A stretch of DNA of 64,000 nt from Kocuria flava (lineage in GTDB: Bacteria; Actinomycetota; Actinomycetes; Actinomycetales; Micrococcaceae): NCBI RefSeq assembly GCF_001482365.1, contig NZ_CP013254.1, forward strand, positions 3,038,001 through 3,102,000. The letters run 5' to 3'. Below are positions 16,264 to 24,407 of this stretch, one piece after another; positions within the stretch are counted from its first letter, which is position 1; each line of letters opens with the position of its first letter. The translations under genes were made by a program, and so were the position numbers. Under the pieces are notes generated by a model, which saw nothing but the letters and a program-made list of their open reading frames with translations, did no database searches and was not told the origin of the DNA.

Positions 16264-17304
16264 GTGAGCATCGTCGACAACGTCGTCTACCGGGGCGGTC
16301 AGCGCCTCGCCGAGCCGCAGGACCTCGCGCAGACCTTCGCGCTGCTCGACCGGCTGCGCGCCGAGGACCCCGCGTGCGGGCAGCCCGGCGAGCGCTGCGT
16401 GCTGGCGTGGATCGGGCTGCACCGGCCCACCGATGCCGAGCTGGAGGCGGTCGCCGGGCGCTTCGGGCTGCACGAGCTCGTCGTCGAGGACATCCGGCAG
16501 GCCGGTCAGCGCCCCAAGCTGGACCGCTACGGCGAGATCCTGTTCACGGTGCTGCGCCCTGCCGTCTACCTCGACGCGACCGAGACCGTGGACTTCGGGG
16601 AGATCCACGTGGTGACCGGCCCCGACTTCGTCCTCACCGTCCGCCACTCCGAGCACGCCCACGTCGGCCGGGTCCGGGCGCGCGTGGAGTCCCAGCCGCG
16701 GCTGCTGAGCAGGGGCTCCGAGGCGGTGCTGCACGCGGTGCTCGACCAGACGGTCGACGACTACTACCCCGTGGTCGAGGGCGTCGAGAACGACGTGGAC
16801 GAGATCTCCGACGCCCTCGTCGAGGCCACCGGCGACGGCTTCGTCTCCCAGCGCATCTACCAGCTCACCCGGGAGGTCAGCGCCTTCCACCGCGCCGTGG
16901 CCCCGCTGGAGATGGAGCTGCAGCAGTTCCTCGAGGAGCTGGGGCAGGCGGGCTCCGACGTCGAGCTGCGGCACAGCCTGCGGGACGTGCTGGACCACGT
17001 GATCTTCGTCAACAACAAGATCGAGTCCTTCCAGGCCTCCCTCACCAACGCCCTCATGCTCGACTCGGCGCTGCTGGCGGCCCGGCAGAACGAGGCGGCG
17101 ATCGAGCAGAACGAGCAGATGAAGCGGATCTCCTCCTGGGCGGCGATCCTCTTCGCCCCGTCCGTGATCGGCTCCGTCTACGGGATGAACTTCCACCGGA
17201 TGCCCGAGCTCGCCTGGGCGTGGGGCTACCCCATGGCCCTGGGGCTGATGCTGGTCACCGGCGTGGCGCTCTACGTCGTGTTCAAGCTCAAGAAGTGGCT
17301 GTGA
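16264..17304 (+). CDS. corA: CorA-family divalent cation transporter
   Basis: 346 residues. A large N-terminal cytoplasmic domain and long helix end in two C-terminal membrane helices. The first is followed by the YGMNFHRMPEL loop, which contains the GMN selectivity motif of Mg2+/Co2+ channels (about residue 303). The short tail ends KLKKWL, as usual. GTG 16264 is the likely start: GACAAT (16252-16257) lies only six bases upstream and suggests a leaderless transcript. It diverges from the Nudix gene across ~260 bp in which I see no other gene, and converges with the DedA gene (7-bp gap). Confidence 0.95.
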   Translation: MSIVDNVVYRGGQRLAEPQDLAQTFALLDRLRAEDPACGQPGERCVLAWIGLHRPTDAELEAVAGRFGLHELVVEDIRQAGQRPKLDRYGEILFTVLRPAVYLDATETVDFGEIHVVTGPDFVLTVRHSEHAHVGRVRARVESQPRLLSRGSEAVLHAVLDQTVDDYYPVVEGVENDVDEISDALVEATGDGFVSQRIYQLTREVSAFHRAVAPLEMELQQFLEELGQAGSDVELRHSLRDVLDHVIFVNNKIESFQASLTNALMLDSALLAARQNEAAIEQNEQMKRISSWAAILFAPSVIGSVYGMNFHRMPELAWAWGYPMALGLMLVTGVALYVVFKLKKWL

Positions 17305-17311
17305 GGCCCGG

Positions 17312-18016
17312 TCAGGACTCCCCGCGCTCACGGCGGGCCGCGTCGGAGAGCCCCCGGCGGTTGCGCAGCACCCGCTTGAGCACCCACCACACGAGGAGCG
17401 CGGCGACGACGACCACGACGACGCGGGAGAAGATCCCGGCGTACTGCTCGGCGACGTGCCAGTTCTCCCCGAGGTAGAACCCGGCGAGCACGAAGACCGT
17501 GTTCCACAGCAGCGAGCCCGCGGTGCTCAGCAGCACGAACACGAGGAACGGCATCCGCTCCACGCCGGCGGGGATCGAGATCAGCGAGCGGAAGATCGGC
17601 ACCATGCGCCCGAAGAAGACGGTCGCCCGGCCGTGGCGCTCGAACCAGGCCTCGGTGCGGTCGAGGTCGTGCAGGTCGACCAGGGGCATCCGGTCCACGA
17701 TCACGCGCAGCCGGCGGCGGCCCAGCGCCGCCCCGAGCCAGTACAGCGCCGCGGCCCCGACCACCGAGCCCAGGGTCGTCCAGAAGATCGCGGCGAACAG
17801 GGAGAAGTCGCCGCGGCTCGCGGTGAACCCGGCCAGGGGCAGGATCACCTCGGAGGGCAGCGGCGGGAAGAGGTTCTCCAGCGCGACCAGCAGCCCGGCG
17901 CCGGGGGCGCCGATCGCCTCCATGACGCTCACGGCCCAGTCGGCGACGCCGCCGAGGCCCTCGGCCGCGGGGTCCGCGGCGGTCTCGACGACGGGCAGCA
18001 GGGTGCTCGGGTTCAT
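17312..18016 (-). CDS. DedA-family (SNARE-associated/VTT) membrane protein
   Basis: 234 residues. The family hallmarks are ENLFPPLPSEVILPLAGF (about 48-65), FGRMVPIFRSLISIPAGVERMPF with the G-x(R)-P-R/S-type motif (about 130-152), and several membrane helices. DedA proteins act in membrane homeostasis and some are lipid-carrier flippases. ATG 18016 removes a Pro-rich leader present if GTG/ATG 18067 were used. It converges with corA and diverges from the MscS gene. Confidence 0.9.
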   Translation of the reverse strand: MNPSTLLPVVETAADPAAEGLGGVADWAVSVMEAIGAPGAGLLVALENLFPPLPSEVILPLAGFTASRGDFSLFAAIFWTTLGSVVGAAALYWLGAALGRRRLRVIVDRMPLVDLHDLDRTEAWFERHGRATVFFGRMVPIFRSLISIPAGVERMPFLVFVLLSTAGSLLWNTVFVLAGFYLGENWHVAEQYAGIFSRVVVVVVAALLVWWVLKRVLRNRRGLSDAARRERGES

Positions 18017-18149
18017 GGGGTCCTCGGGGTCGGGGGCGGGCGGCGGGCACGGGAGGCCGCCGCCCATTGTGCCGCACGCTCCCGGGCGTGTCCTGGGAGG
18101 CCCCAGCGGGACGCGGCCCCCGCCCCGTCCGCGGCGCTACGCTTCCCCC

Positions 18150-19181
18150 ATGCTCTCCCCCGTTCCGTCGTCCCTGCCCGCCCCCGCCCTGCCGTCCTCC
18201 CCCCTGGCCGCCGCCGTCGACCCGCTGTGGGAGTTCTGGCTCGACAAGCCCCTGCGGATCCTCGTGGTCCTGCTCGGGGCGGTCCTGCTCAGCGCGGTGG
18301 TGCGCCTGCTGATCCGCCGGGTCACCGGCGGGATCGCCCGGGGCACCCGCTCCCGGATCGTGCGCCGGCTCGAGAGCGGCAGGCCGCGCTGGGTCGAGGA
18401 CGCCGGGCTCGCCGGGGCCCGGCAGGCCCAGCGCGCCCGCACCATCGGCTCCGTGCTCTCCTCGGTGTCCACCGTGGTGATCTGGGCCGTGGCCCTGCTC
18501 ATGGTCGTCTCCGAGCTCGACTACGACATCGGGCCCGTGCTCGCCTCGGCCGGCATCGCCGGCGTGGCGCTGAGCTTCGGGGCACAGTCCCTCGTGAAGG
18601 ACTACCTGTCGGGGATCTTCATGGTGGCGGAGGACCAGCTGGGCATCGGCGACGTCGTCGACCTCGGGGAGGCCACCGGCACGGTGGAGTCCGTGGGCCT
18701 GCGCGTGACCCAGGTCCGCGGGGTGGACGGCACGCTGTGGCACGTGCGCAACGGTGAGATCCTGCGCGTGGGCAACCAGTCCCAGGGCTGGGCCCGCTGC
18801 GTGCTCGACCTGCCCGTGCCCTACGACACCGACGTGGAGCTGCTGAGCGAGCTGATCGTGCACGAGGCGGCGCTGCTGCGCGACGACCCGAAGGTCGGCG
18901 AGTACGTCACCGAGGACCCCGAGGTGTGGGGCGTGGAGGCCGTGACCGGTGAGTCCCTGACGGTGCGCGTGGCCGTGCGCACCGTGCCGCTCAAGCAGTG
19001 GGACGTCGCCCGCGCCCTGCGCCTGCGGCTGAAGAAGATGCTCGACCGCGAGGGCCTGCACATCCCCCTGGTCAACCAGACCGTGCTGCGCCAGGACGGG
19101 GCCGGCCCGGCCGGTCCGCCCGAGACGGGGCAGTTGCGCCCGGTGCGCCGGGACGGCGGTGTGCCAGGATCGGGCGCATGA
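18150..19181 (+). CDS. MscS-type mechanosensitive ion channel
   Basis: 343 residues. Two membrane helices (about 30-52 and 103-122) precede the pore helix with the small-residue run SAGIAGVALSFGAQSLVKD (about 130-150). The MscS beta domain then starts at IGDVVDLGEATGTVESVGLR. The cytoplasmic alpha/beta domain follows. The predicted role is release of osmolytes under hypo-osmotic shock. TACGCT (18138-18143) lies just before the ATG. The stop overlaps the start of the MhuD-like gene (ATGA), so the two are translationally coupled. Confidence 0.93.
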   Translation: MLSPVPSSLPAPALPSSPLAAAVDPLWEFWLDKPLRILVVLLGAVLLSAVVRLLIRRVTGGIARGTRSRIVRRLESGRPRWVEDAGLAGARQAQRARTIGSVLSSVSTVVIWAVALLMVVSELDYDIGPVLASAGIAGVALSFGAQSLVKDYLSGIFMVAEDQLGIGDVVDLGEATGTVESVGLRVTQVRGVDGTLWHVRNGEILRVGNQSQGWARCVLDLPVPYDTDVELLSELIVHEAALLRDDPKVGEYVTEDPEVWGVEAVTGESLTVRVAVRTVPLKQWDVARALRLRLKKMLDREGLHIPLVNQTVLRQDGAGPAGPPETGQLRPVRRDGGVPGSGA

Positions 19182-19498
19182 GCATCGTGAAGATCAACGC
19201 CATCACCGTCCCCGCCGACTCCGGCGACGAGCTGGGCAGGCGCTTCGCCGCCCGCGGCGACTCGATGGCCGGGGTGCCCGGCTTCGAGGGCTTCGAGCTG
19301 CTGCGCCCCTCCGACGGCCGCACCCAGTGGCTCGTGCTGACCCGCTGGGCCGACGAGGAGTCCTTCGCCGCGTGGACCTCCTCGCAGCACTTCGCCCGCT
19401 CCCACGGGGGCGGGTCCGCGGAGGAGGACGGCGGGCGTCCGCGGCCGGTGGGCACCGCCTCGGAGCTGTGGTCCTACACGGTGGCCCTGAGCCGCTAG
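19178..19498 (+). CDS. mhuD: MhuD-like haem-degrading monooxygenase (ABM fold)
   Basis: 106 residues, one antibiotic-biosynthesis-monooxygenase domain. The start VKINAITVP, central GFEGFELLRP, FAAW and a following SHGG match mycobacterial MhuD, whose key residues are Asn7, Trp66 and His75; equivalents of all three are visible. MhuD opens the haem ring non-canonically to mycobilin and frees iron, so a role in haem iron use is likely. The ATG overlaps the MscS stop. The iron-siderophore operon lies about 26 kb away. Some ABM proteins have other substrates, so the haem assignment rests on these residues. Confidence 0.82.
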   Translation: MSIVKINAITVPADSGDELGRRFAARGDSMAGVPGFEGFELLRPSDGRTQWLVLTRWADEESFAAWTSSQHFARSHGGGSAEEDGGRPRPVGTASELWSYTVALSR

Positions 19499-19508
19499 CC
19501 GCCCGGGC

Positions 19509-20756
19509 TCAGCGCCGGCCCGAGCCGCGGCCCTGACCGCTCCGCCGGCCCCGGCCGCCTCCCGGCCGCGGGCCGCGGGCGCTCGCGCGTCCCGCGCCCC
19601 GGCCGTCCTTGGCGCCTCCGCTCCTCCCCCTGGCCGACGACGACGCCGCCCGCCCCCGCTCCGCGCCGCTGTCGCGGGCGGGGTCGGTGCGGGCGCCGCG
19701 GGAGCTGTTGCGCCCGCGGCCGCGGACCACGCCCACGAAGTCCTGCACGAGCTCCTCGCGCTCGTCGGGGAGGTCCTGGGGCCAGACCAGCGCCACGGTC
19801 ACCGTCGCCGCGTCCGGGACGACGCGGTGCTCCAGGTCCTTGCGGTGGTGCAGGCGGGCCACCGACATCGGGACGACGACCAGCCCGAGCCCGGCCGCGA
19901 CGAGCTCGATGGCGTCCCGGACCCGCTCGACCGCGGGCAGGGGCGGGTCTGCGGCCCCTGGCGGGCGCAGCCGCTGGCGCTCGGGCAGCGACGCGGGGTC
20001 CTGCAGCAGCACCTCGCCGACCAGCTCGGCGACGGGCACCTCGTCGAGCAGGGTCAGCTCGTGCTCGCGCGGCAGCACGACGACCTGCTGCTCGGCGTAG
20101 AGCTCCACGGCGCGGTGCTCGCGGCGCAGCGCGGCGAGGTCGTCGACGCCCGGGCGCGGGTGGGCCGGCAGCCGGACGAAGCAGGCGTGGGCGCGGCCGG
20201 AGGCCAGCTCCGCCGCCCAGTCCTCGGTCTCCAGCGGGAGCTCCTCGAGGGTCCGCCCGGGGTTGCGGTCGCGCCAGCGGAAGAACCACTTGCCGGGCAT
20301 CACCCCCGGCACGAAGGCGACCGCGAGGTCCGCGGGCGCCGGGGCGCCGCTCGCACCGTCCTCGCCGGCGGAGGCACCCGGTACCGCGGTCCGCACGCCG
20401 TCGCCCGCTGCCGCAGCGCCGCGGTCCGCTGTTCCCGTGCCGTCCTCGCCGGCGGAGCCACCCGGTACCGCGGTCCGCACGCCGTCGCCCGCTGCCGCAG
20501 CGCCGCGGTCCGCTGTTCCCGTGCCGTCCTCGCCGGCGGAGCCACCCGGTACCGCGGTCCGCACGCCGTCGCCTGCACCCGGAGCACCGGTGGCAGCAGT
20601 TCCTGCGCCGCCGTCCACGGCCGGAGCGTCCGGGTCCGCCGGATGTGCGGCATCACCGTCCCCGGTTCGGGTACCGCCGGCGGGGGCGTTCTCGGGCGGG
20701 GTGTCCCCGGTGGGGGTCTCGTCGGCGGGCCGTCCCGGCCCGGGCGCTGCGGTCAT
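19509..20756 (-). CDS. LysR-type substrate-binding-domain protein without HTH, repeat-containing N-terminus
   Basis: 415 residues from ATG 20756. Residues ~1-150 are low-complexity and include near-identical 28-residue units (GDGVRTAVPGGSAGEDG type). Residues ~155-345 look like a LysR-family effector-binding domain: LAVAFVPGVMPGKWFFRW, ERVRDAIELVAAGLGLVVVPMS, then HRVVPDAATVTVALVW. The tail of ~70 residues is Arg/Gly/Ser-rich. There is no N-terminal winged HTH, so it is not a normal LysR regulator. The Arg/Gly tail could bind nucleic acid. It converges with the MhuD-like gene (10-bp gap). Confidence 0.75.
   Translation of the reverse strand: MTAAPGPGRPADETPTGDTPPENAPAGGTRTGDGDAAHPADPDAPAVDGGAGTAATGAPGAGDGVRTAVPGGSAGEDGTGTADRGAAAAGDGVRTAVPGGSAGEDGTGTADRGAAAAGDGVRTAVPGASAGEDGASGAPAPADLAVAFVPGVMPGKWFFRWRDRNPGRTLEELPLETEDWAAELASGRAHACFVRLPAHPRPGVDDLAALRREHRAVELYAEQQVVVLPREHELTLLDEVPVAELVGEVLLQDPASLPERQRLRPPGAADPPLPAVERVRDAIELVAAGLGLVVVPMSVARLHHRKDLEHRVVPDAATVTVALVWPQDLPDEREELVQDFVGVVRGRGRNSSRGARTDPARDSGAERGRAASSSARGRSGGAKDGRGAGRASARGPRPGGGRGRRSGQGRGSGRR
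20357..20574 (-). repeat. 84-bp tandem repeat (~2.6 copies) inside the LysR-like gene
   Basis: CTCGCCGGCGGA recurs at 20361, 20445 and 20529, exactly 84 bp apart, and the intervening sequence is nearly identical between copies. The unit is 28 codons, so copy-number change keeps the frame. The high identity suggests recent expansion. Confidence 0.9.
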
Positions 20757-20878
20757 GGCCGCCAATCTACCGACTGCCCGGCCACCGCGCGGTCCGCGGG
20801 TGCCCGGGCCTGCGCCACCCACACCGCTGGGTCCCCGCGGCGCGCCCGGGACCCAGGATGCGAAAAAGCGGGCGGATG

Positions 20879-20886
20879 TATAAGAT
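20879..20886 (+). promoter_or_regulatory. possible -10 element of tRNA-Ala
   Basis: TATAAGAT is the only AT-rich octamer upstream of the tRNA and lies 16 bp before its 5' end, a plausible -10. No clear TTGACA-like -35 is visible. Confidence 0.45.
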
Positions 20887-20902
20887 GAACGACGTTGCTT
20901 CC

Positions 20903-20975
20903 GGGGCTATAGCTCAGTTGGTAGAGCGTTTCGTTCGCAATGAAAAGGTCAGGGGTTCGATTCCCCTTAGCTCCA
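20903..20975 (+). tRNA. tRNA-Ala (anticodon CGC)
   Basis: 73 nt with a full cloverleaf: acceptor GGGGCTA/TAGCTCC, D stem GCTC/GAGC, anticodon stem TTTCG/TGAAA with loop TTCGCAA (anticodon CGC, reads GCG), and T arm AGGGG-TTCGATT-CCCCT. The acceptor stem has the G3-U70 wobble pair, the main alanine identity element, supporting the assignment. The CCA end is not encoded. The A-rich region after the anticodon stem is unusual for this GC-rich genome. Confidence 0.97.
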
Positions 20976-20983
20976 CGCACAGC

Positions 20984-21026
20984 ACGACGGCCCCCGTCCG
21001 GCACCTCGCCGGGCGGGGGCCGTCGT
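20984..21026 (+). terminator. strong hairpin downstream of tRNA-Ala
   Basis: A perfect 13-bp stem (20984-20996 with 21014-21026) lies between the tRNA and the 3' end of the CYTH-CHAD gene. It can serve both converging transcripts; no T-tract follows, as is common in very GC-rich actinobacteria. Confidence 0.75.
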
Positions 21027-21080
21027 CCGTCCTGGGGCGTTCCGGCGGAGCACCGGCCCGGGTCCGGGACGGCTCCGGCC

Positions 21081-23069
21081 TCAGCCGAGGTCCTCCTCCA
21101 GCTGGGCCAGCAGCACCTCGAGCAGCTCCCGGCCGCCGTCGGCCCCGGTGCGCAGGCGGACCAGCTCGGCGCCGTGCAGCAGCCCGACCGCGTAGCGGTC
21201 CTGCCGTGCCGTGCGCAGCGAGCGGGCGGTGCGGGCCAGCCACTGCTCGAGGACCACGGCGTCCATGATCCGCCCCAGTGCGTCCTGGTACTCGTGGGCG
21301 TCCGCGGCGGCGCGGCGGACGGCCTTGTGCGGCCGGACCCCGGCGTCGCGCAGGGCGGCCTCGACGTAGCGGACGCGCTTGACCGCCTTGCGCACCGAGT
21401 GCAGGTGTCCCAGGTGCCACCGCAGCTCCGCGTCCGCGCCGGCGTCCGTGCCCACGGCCGGACCGGCGCCGGTGGACCGACCGGAGTCCTGTCCCGCGGA
21501 CGGCGCCCCGGCGGCCTCTCCCGCGTCGGGGCCCGCGCCCTGCCCCGCCGCCCCGGCGGCCTCCTCCTCGAGCGCCCGCCGGGCGATCCGCTCGACCCGG
21601 TGCAGCGAGCGCTCCAGCATCCGGTCGGCGGCGACCCGCGCCGGCAGCGCCCGCGCCTCGTCCGTGACGGGCGGGGCGGCCGCGAACGCCTGGACGTCGG
21701 CCAGCAGCTGCAGGTGCTCCCGGCCGCCGAGCCGGCGGCGGACCCCCGCGGTCGCCTTCTCCGCCTGCTCCTGCGCGGTGCGCCGCAGGGACGCGACTCC
21801 TGCGGCGGGGACGCCTCCACTGAGCTCCGCCGCCCGGGCGGGCAGCAGCTCCGCCGTCACCTCGGCGTCCCGGGCCGCCGAGAGGGCGCGGGCCAGCTCG
21901 CGCAGCCGCAGGGCGAGCTCGTCCCCGGCCGTGCCCTCCAGCAGCGGCGTCGCCGCCCGCAGGAGGCTGCGCAGGTACCGGGACCCGATCCGCATCTGGT
22001 GCACGGCGTCGGGCACGTCCAGACGGGCCTTGAAGTCCCAGAGCACGAGGCGCTCGGCCAGCTCGCCCAGGAGCGTGCGCAGCAGCTCCTCCCCCGTCCC
22101 GGGACCCGCCCCGTTCGCCCGGGCGGTCCCGGCGAACGCCGCCCCGGTCCTGTCGCGCTCCGCGCCGGGCTTCTCCTTCCCCCCGGCCTGCTTGCTGCTG
22201 TCCTCCGTGCCGCTGTCCTTGCCGTCCTCCGTCGTGCCGTTGCTCTCCGGACGGCCGCTCCTCTTGCTCCCGCCCCTGCTCTTCTCGCTCTTCTTGCCCT
22301 TGCCCTTGCCCTTGCCCTTGCCCTTTGTGTTCTTGTCCTTCGTGCCCTTGTCCTTCGTGCCGCCGCCCGGCTGCGGCCGGTCGCCCCCGTCGGCGGCGAC
22401 CGCGGCGACGGCAGCACCGTCGTCGTCGCCCGCCGTCCCGTCCTCCGGGTCCTCGGCCCCGAGGGCGCGGGCGATCTTCGCCCGGGAGGCCGAGGGCCTC
22501 CCGCCCGCGGCGCGCAGCACCGTCTCCACCGCGGCGAAGACCTCCTCCTGCCGCTGCTCGGGGAGGGTGCCGTCCAGCAGCTCGACCTCCCACTCCGCCC
22601 AGGTCCGCACGGTGCCGGTGCGCTCGTCGACGGCCTCGACGTCGTCCGCGGCGACCTCCGCGAGGTCGGTCCCGTCGGGACCGCGCAGCACGAGGACGCG
22701 GCGCACGGTGCGCAGCGTCGCGATCGGGACCAGCGGGCGCCCGCCCGTCAGCCCGGCCAGCAGGCCGCGCACGGTCGCCGGCATCCGCTCCGGCGAGCGC
22801 AGGAGTGGCACCTGCAGCTCGTGGCGGCCCGAGGGTTCGTGGTGCTTGACGTGCCAGCCGTCGTCGGCGCCGCCGCGCCGGCGCCGCAGGGCGACCAGGC
22901 GGCGGCCCAGGACCATGTCCTCGGTGTCGTAGTAGACCGCCTCCATGCGGTGCTCGACCGGTTCCGCGGCGACGCCCAGTTCCTCGAGCAGGCCCCAGTC
23001 GACCCTGGTCCCGGCGCCCTCGGGCAGCTCGTACTTGCGCTCGATCTCGCGGTGGGTCGTTGCGGTCAT
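21081..23069 (-). CDS. CYTH and CHAD domain protein
   Basis: 662 residues. An N-terminal CYTH domain starts with EIERKYEL (the ExExK metal/triphosphate motif, residues 8-15) and continues with YYDTEDMVL, ALRRRRGG and WAEWEVELLDG. A ~130-residue linker holds TKDK/TKGKGKGKGKGKK repeats. The C-terminal CHAD helical domain has HQMRIGSRYLRSLL, VRKAVKRVRYVEAAL and HEYQDALGRIMD, with conserved His and Arg/Lys. CHAD domains bind polyphosphate; CYTH domains hydrolyse tripolyphosphate. An AGGAGG ribosome site precedes ATG 23069. Together with the PPK2 gene it suggests active polyphosphate metabolism. Confidence 0.92.
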   Translation of the reverse strand: MTATTHREIERKYELPEGAGTRVDWGLLEELGVAAEPVEHRMEAVYYDTEDMVLGRRLVALRRRRGGADDGWHVKHHEPSGRHELQVPLLRSPERMPATVRGLLAGLTGGRPLVPIATLRTVRRVLVLRGPDGTDLAEVAADDVEAVDERTGTVRTWAEWEVELLDGTLPEQRQEEVFAAVETVLRAAGGRPSASRAKIARALGAEDPEDGTAGDDDGAAVAAVAADGGDRPQPGGGTKDKGTKDKNTKGKGKGKGKGKKSEKSRGGSKRSGRPESNGTTEDGKDSGTEDSSKQAGGKEKPGAERDRTGAAFAGTARANGAGPGTGEELLRTLLGELAERLVLWDFKARLDVPDAVHQMRIGSRYLRSLLRAATPLLEGTAGDELALRLRELARALSAARDAEVTAELLPARAAELSGGVPAAGVASLRRTAQEQAEKATAGVRRRLGGREHLQLLADVQAFAAAPPVTDEARALPARVAADRMLERSLHRVERIARRALEEEAAGAAGQGAGPDAGEAAGAPSAGQDSGRSTGAGPAVGTDAGADAELRWHLGHLHSVRKAVKRVRYVEAALRDAGVRPHKAVRRAAADAHEYQDALGRIMDAVVLEQWLARTARSLRTARQDRYAVGLLHGAELVRLRTGADGGRELLEVLLAQLEEDLG

Positions 23070-23272
23070 GTCCTGCCTCCTGCGTCGCGGCCGGGAGGGC
23101 GGGCCGCCCGCCGGGTCTGCCGCGATGATACCGGGGGCGCCCGGACCCGAGGCACGGCCCGGGCGCCCGGTCCCGACGCACCGCACCTCCGATCCGCCGC
23201 ACGGCCTCGATCCGCAGCACGGCCTCGACCCGCCGCTCTCCCACGACGCACCGCAGGGCCCGGACACGGCAA

Positions 23273-23299
23273 CGCCCCCGCCCGGTGGGGGCGGGGGCG
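23273..23299 (-). terminator. GC-rich hairpin downstream of the 23333-24247 gene
   Basis: An 11-bp perfect stem (23273-23283 with 23289-23299) with a five-base loop lies 34 bp past the stop of the upstream minus-strand gene. The rest of the 23070-23332 gap holds short degenerate repeats of a CCGCAGCACGGCCTCGA-like word and no gene. Confidence 0.65.
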
Positions 23300-23332
23300 C
23301 TGCGGCCGGCGGTCTCCGGCGGGTGGTGCGGC

Positions 23333-24247
23333 TCAGGCCCGGCGGCGCCGGAGGACGTCGTCCAGGTCGAGGGTGCTCCGGCCGTCGTCCGCACCGGCCC
23401 GCGCGGCGTCCTTGAGGGTGGTCGAGCGGGCGGCCGGGCGCTCCGGGACCTGCAGGGGCTCGGGCTCGGGCCGGTGCACCACGGGCGCCTGCGCATAGGT
23501 GGGCCGGGGCACGGGCACGGGCTCCCACGTCCGCTGCTCGCCGTCGGCGGCGCGGGCCACCTTGAGCGCCTCGGCCCGCAGCTCCTCGACCGTGAAGGCG
23601 GGGCCGGCCACGGGCCGCTCGTGCTCGGCGGGCAGGTCGAGCTCCTGGTCCCGGCGCAGCCCCTGCGCCCGCTCCTCCTCGGCCACGGCGTGCTCGTGGT
23701 CGAACAGGGCGACGTCCTCGCGCGGCGCGTGGGGGTCCTCCGCCGCGGGAGCCGTCACCGCGGGACGGGGGCGGGCCCTGCGGGCGGCGGCGTGCTCGCG
23801 CACGGCGAGGCGGCGCAGCGCCACGACGCAGCCGGCGCCCAGCAGGAGCAGGAGCACCGGCCACGCCCAGCCCACGGCCGCCGAGAACGGTGCCATGACG
23901 GCGGTGACGGCGGCGGCGAGCAGGGCCGCGCACCCGGCCAGGAGGATGCCGACCCGGTCCCACTTCACGCGCAGGTGCCCGGGGCGGGCGGAGGCGGCGC
24001 CGCCGGGGCGCCGGGGGGAGGTGTCGTTGGTCGCCATGGTCGTCCTTCGTCGGAGGGACGCGGGGGCGCCCGGCCGGGCCGGGTCGTCCTGGGGCGGCGC
24101 GGTTCCCGCCGCGGGGAGCACGTCGACGGGCGCGGCGCCGTGACCGTCCGGGGGCTCCACCCGGCGGCGCTGCCACCGCGGCACGACCCAGTACAGGGAC
24201 AGGGCGCACACCACCGCCAGCACGGCCGAGCTGCTCACCCAGATCAT
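23333..24247 (-). CDS. conserved membrane protein of unknown function
   Basis: 304 residues if ATG 24247 is used; this start gives a first membrane helix (IWVSSSAVLAVVCALSLYWVV) directly at the N-terminus. A basic/polar linker is followed by two more helices (about 99-120 and 125-145). A long charged cytoplasmic tail ends STLDLDDVLRRRRA. A later start at ATG 24037 would drop the first helix and is possible. I do not recognise a named domain. It sits alone between a GNAT gene and the CYTH-CHAD gene. Confidence 0.65.
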   Translation of the reverse strand: MIWVSSSAVLAVVCALSLYWVVPRWQRRRVEPPDGHGAAPVDVLPAAGTAPPQDDPARPGAPASLRRRTTMATNDTSPRRPGGAASARPGHLRVKWDRVGILLAGCAALLAAAVTAVMAPFSAAVGWAWPVLLLLLGAGCVVALRRLAVREHAAARRARPRPAVTAPAAEDPHAPREDVALFDHEHAVAEEERAQGLRRDQELDLPAEHERPVAGPAFTVEELRAEALKVARAADGEQRTWEPVPVPRPTYAQAPVVHRPEPEPLQVPERPAARSTTLKDAARAGADDGRSTLDLDDVLRRRRA

Positions 24248-24407
24248 CGTTCGCGGTCCTGCCTCGTTCGTCCGCCCGCCGGGACGGGCGGGCGCTGTGC
24301 GGACACCGGCGGGACCCGCCGGCGCGTGCGGGGGCCGGGGCTCCCGTGAGCGACAGCCTACTACCGCGCCGGTCCGCGGGGACGGCACCTGTGGACGCGC
24401 GGCGCGC

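Noticed and set aside
20357..20574. Regular 84-bp repeats considered as a CRISPR array
   Set aside because: The repeats are contiguous with no unique spacers, preserve a protein frame and lie inside a coding gene.
22200..22400. Lys/Gly-rich stretch considered as a frameshift or assembly artefact in the CYTH-CHAD gene
   Set aside because: The frame stays open on both sides with CYTH before and CHAD after, and the repeats are in whole codons, so a genuine linker is more likely.
20914..23496. Long open frames on both strands across the CYTH-CHAD gene
   Set aside because: They are out-of-frame Arg/Ala/Gly-rich shadows caused by high GC; only the 21081-23069 frame contains recognisable domains.
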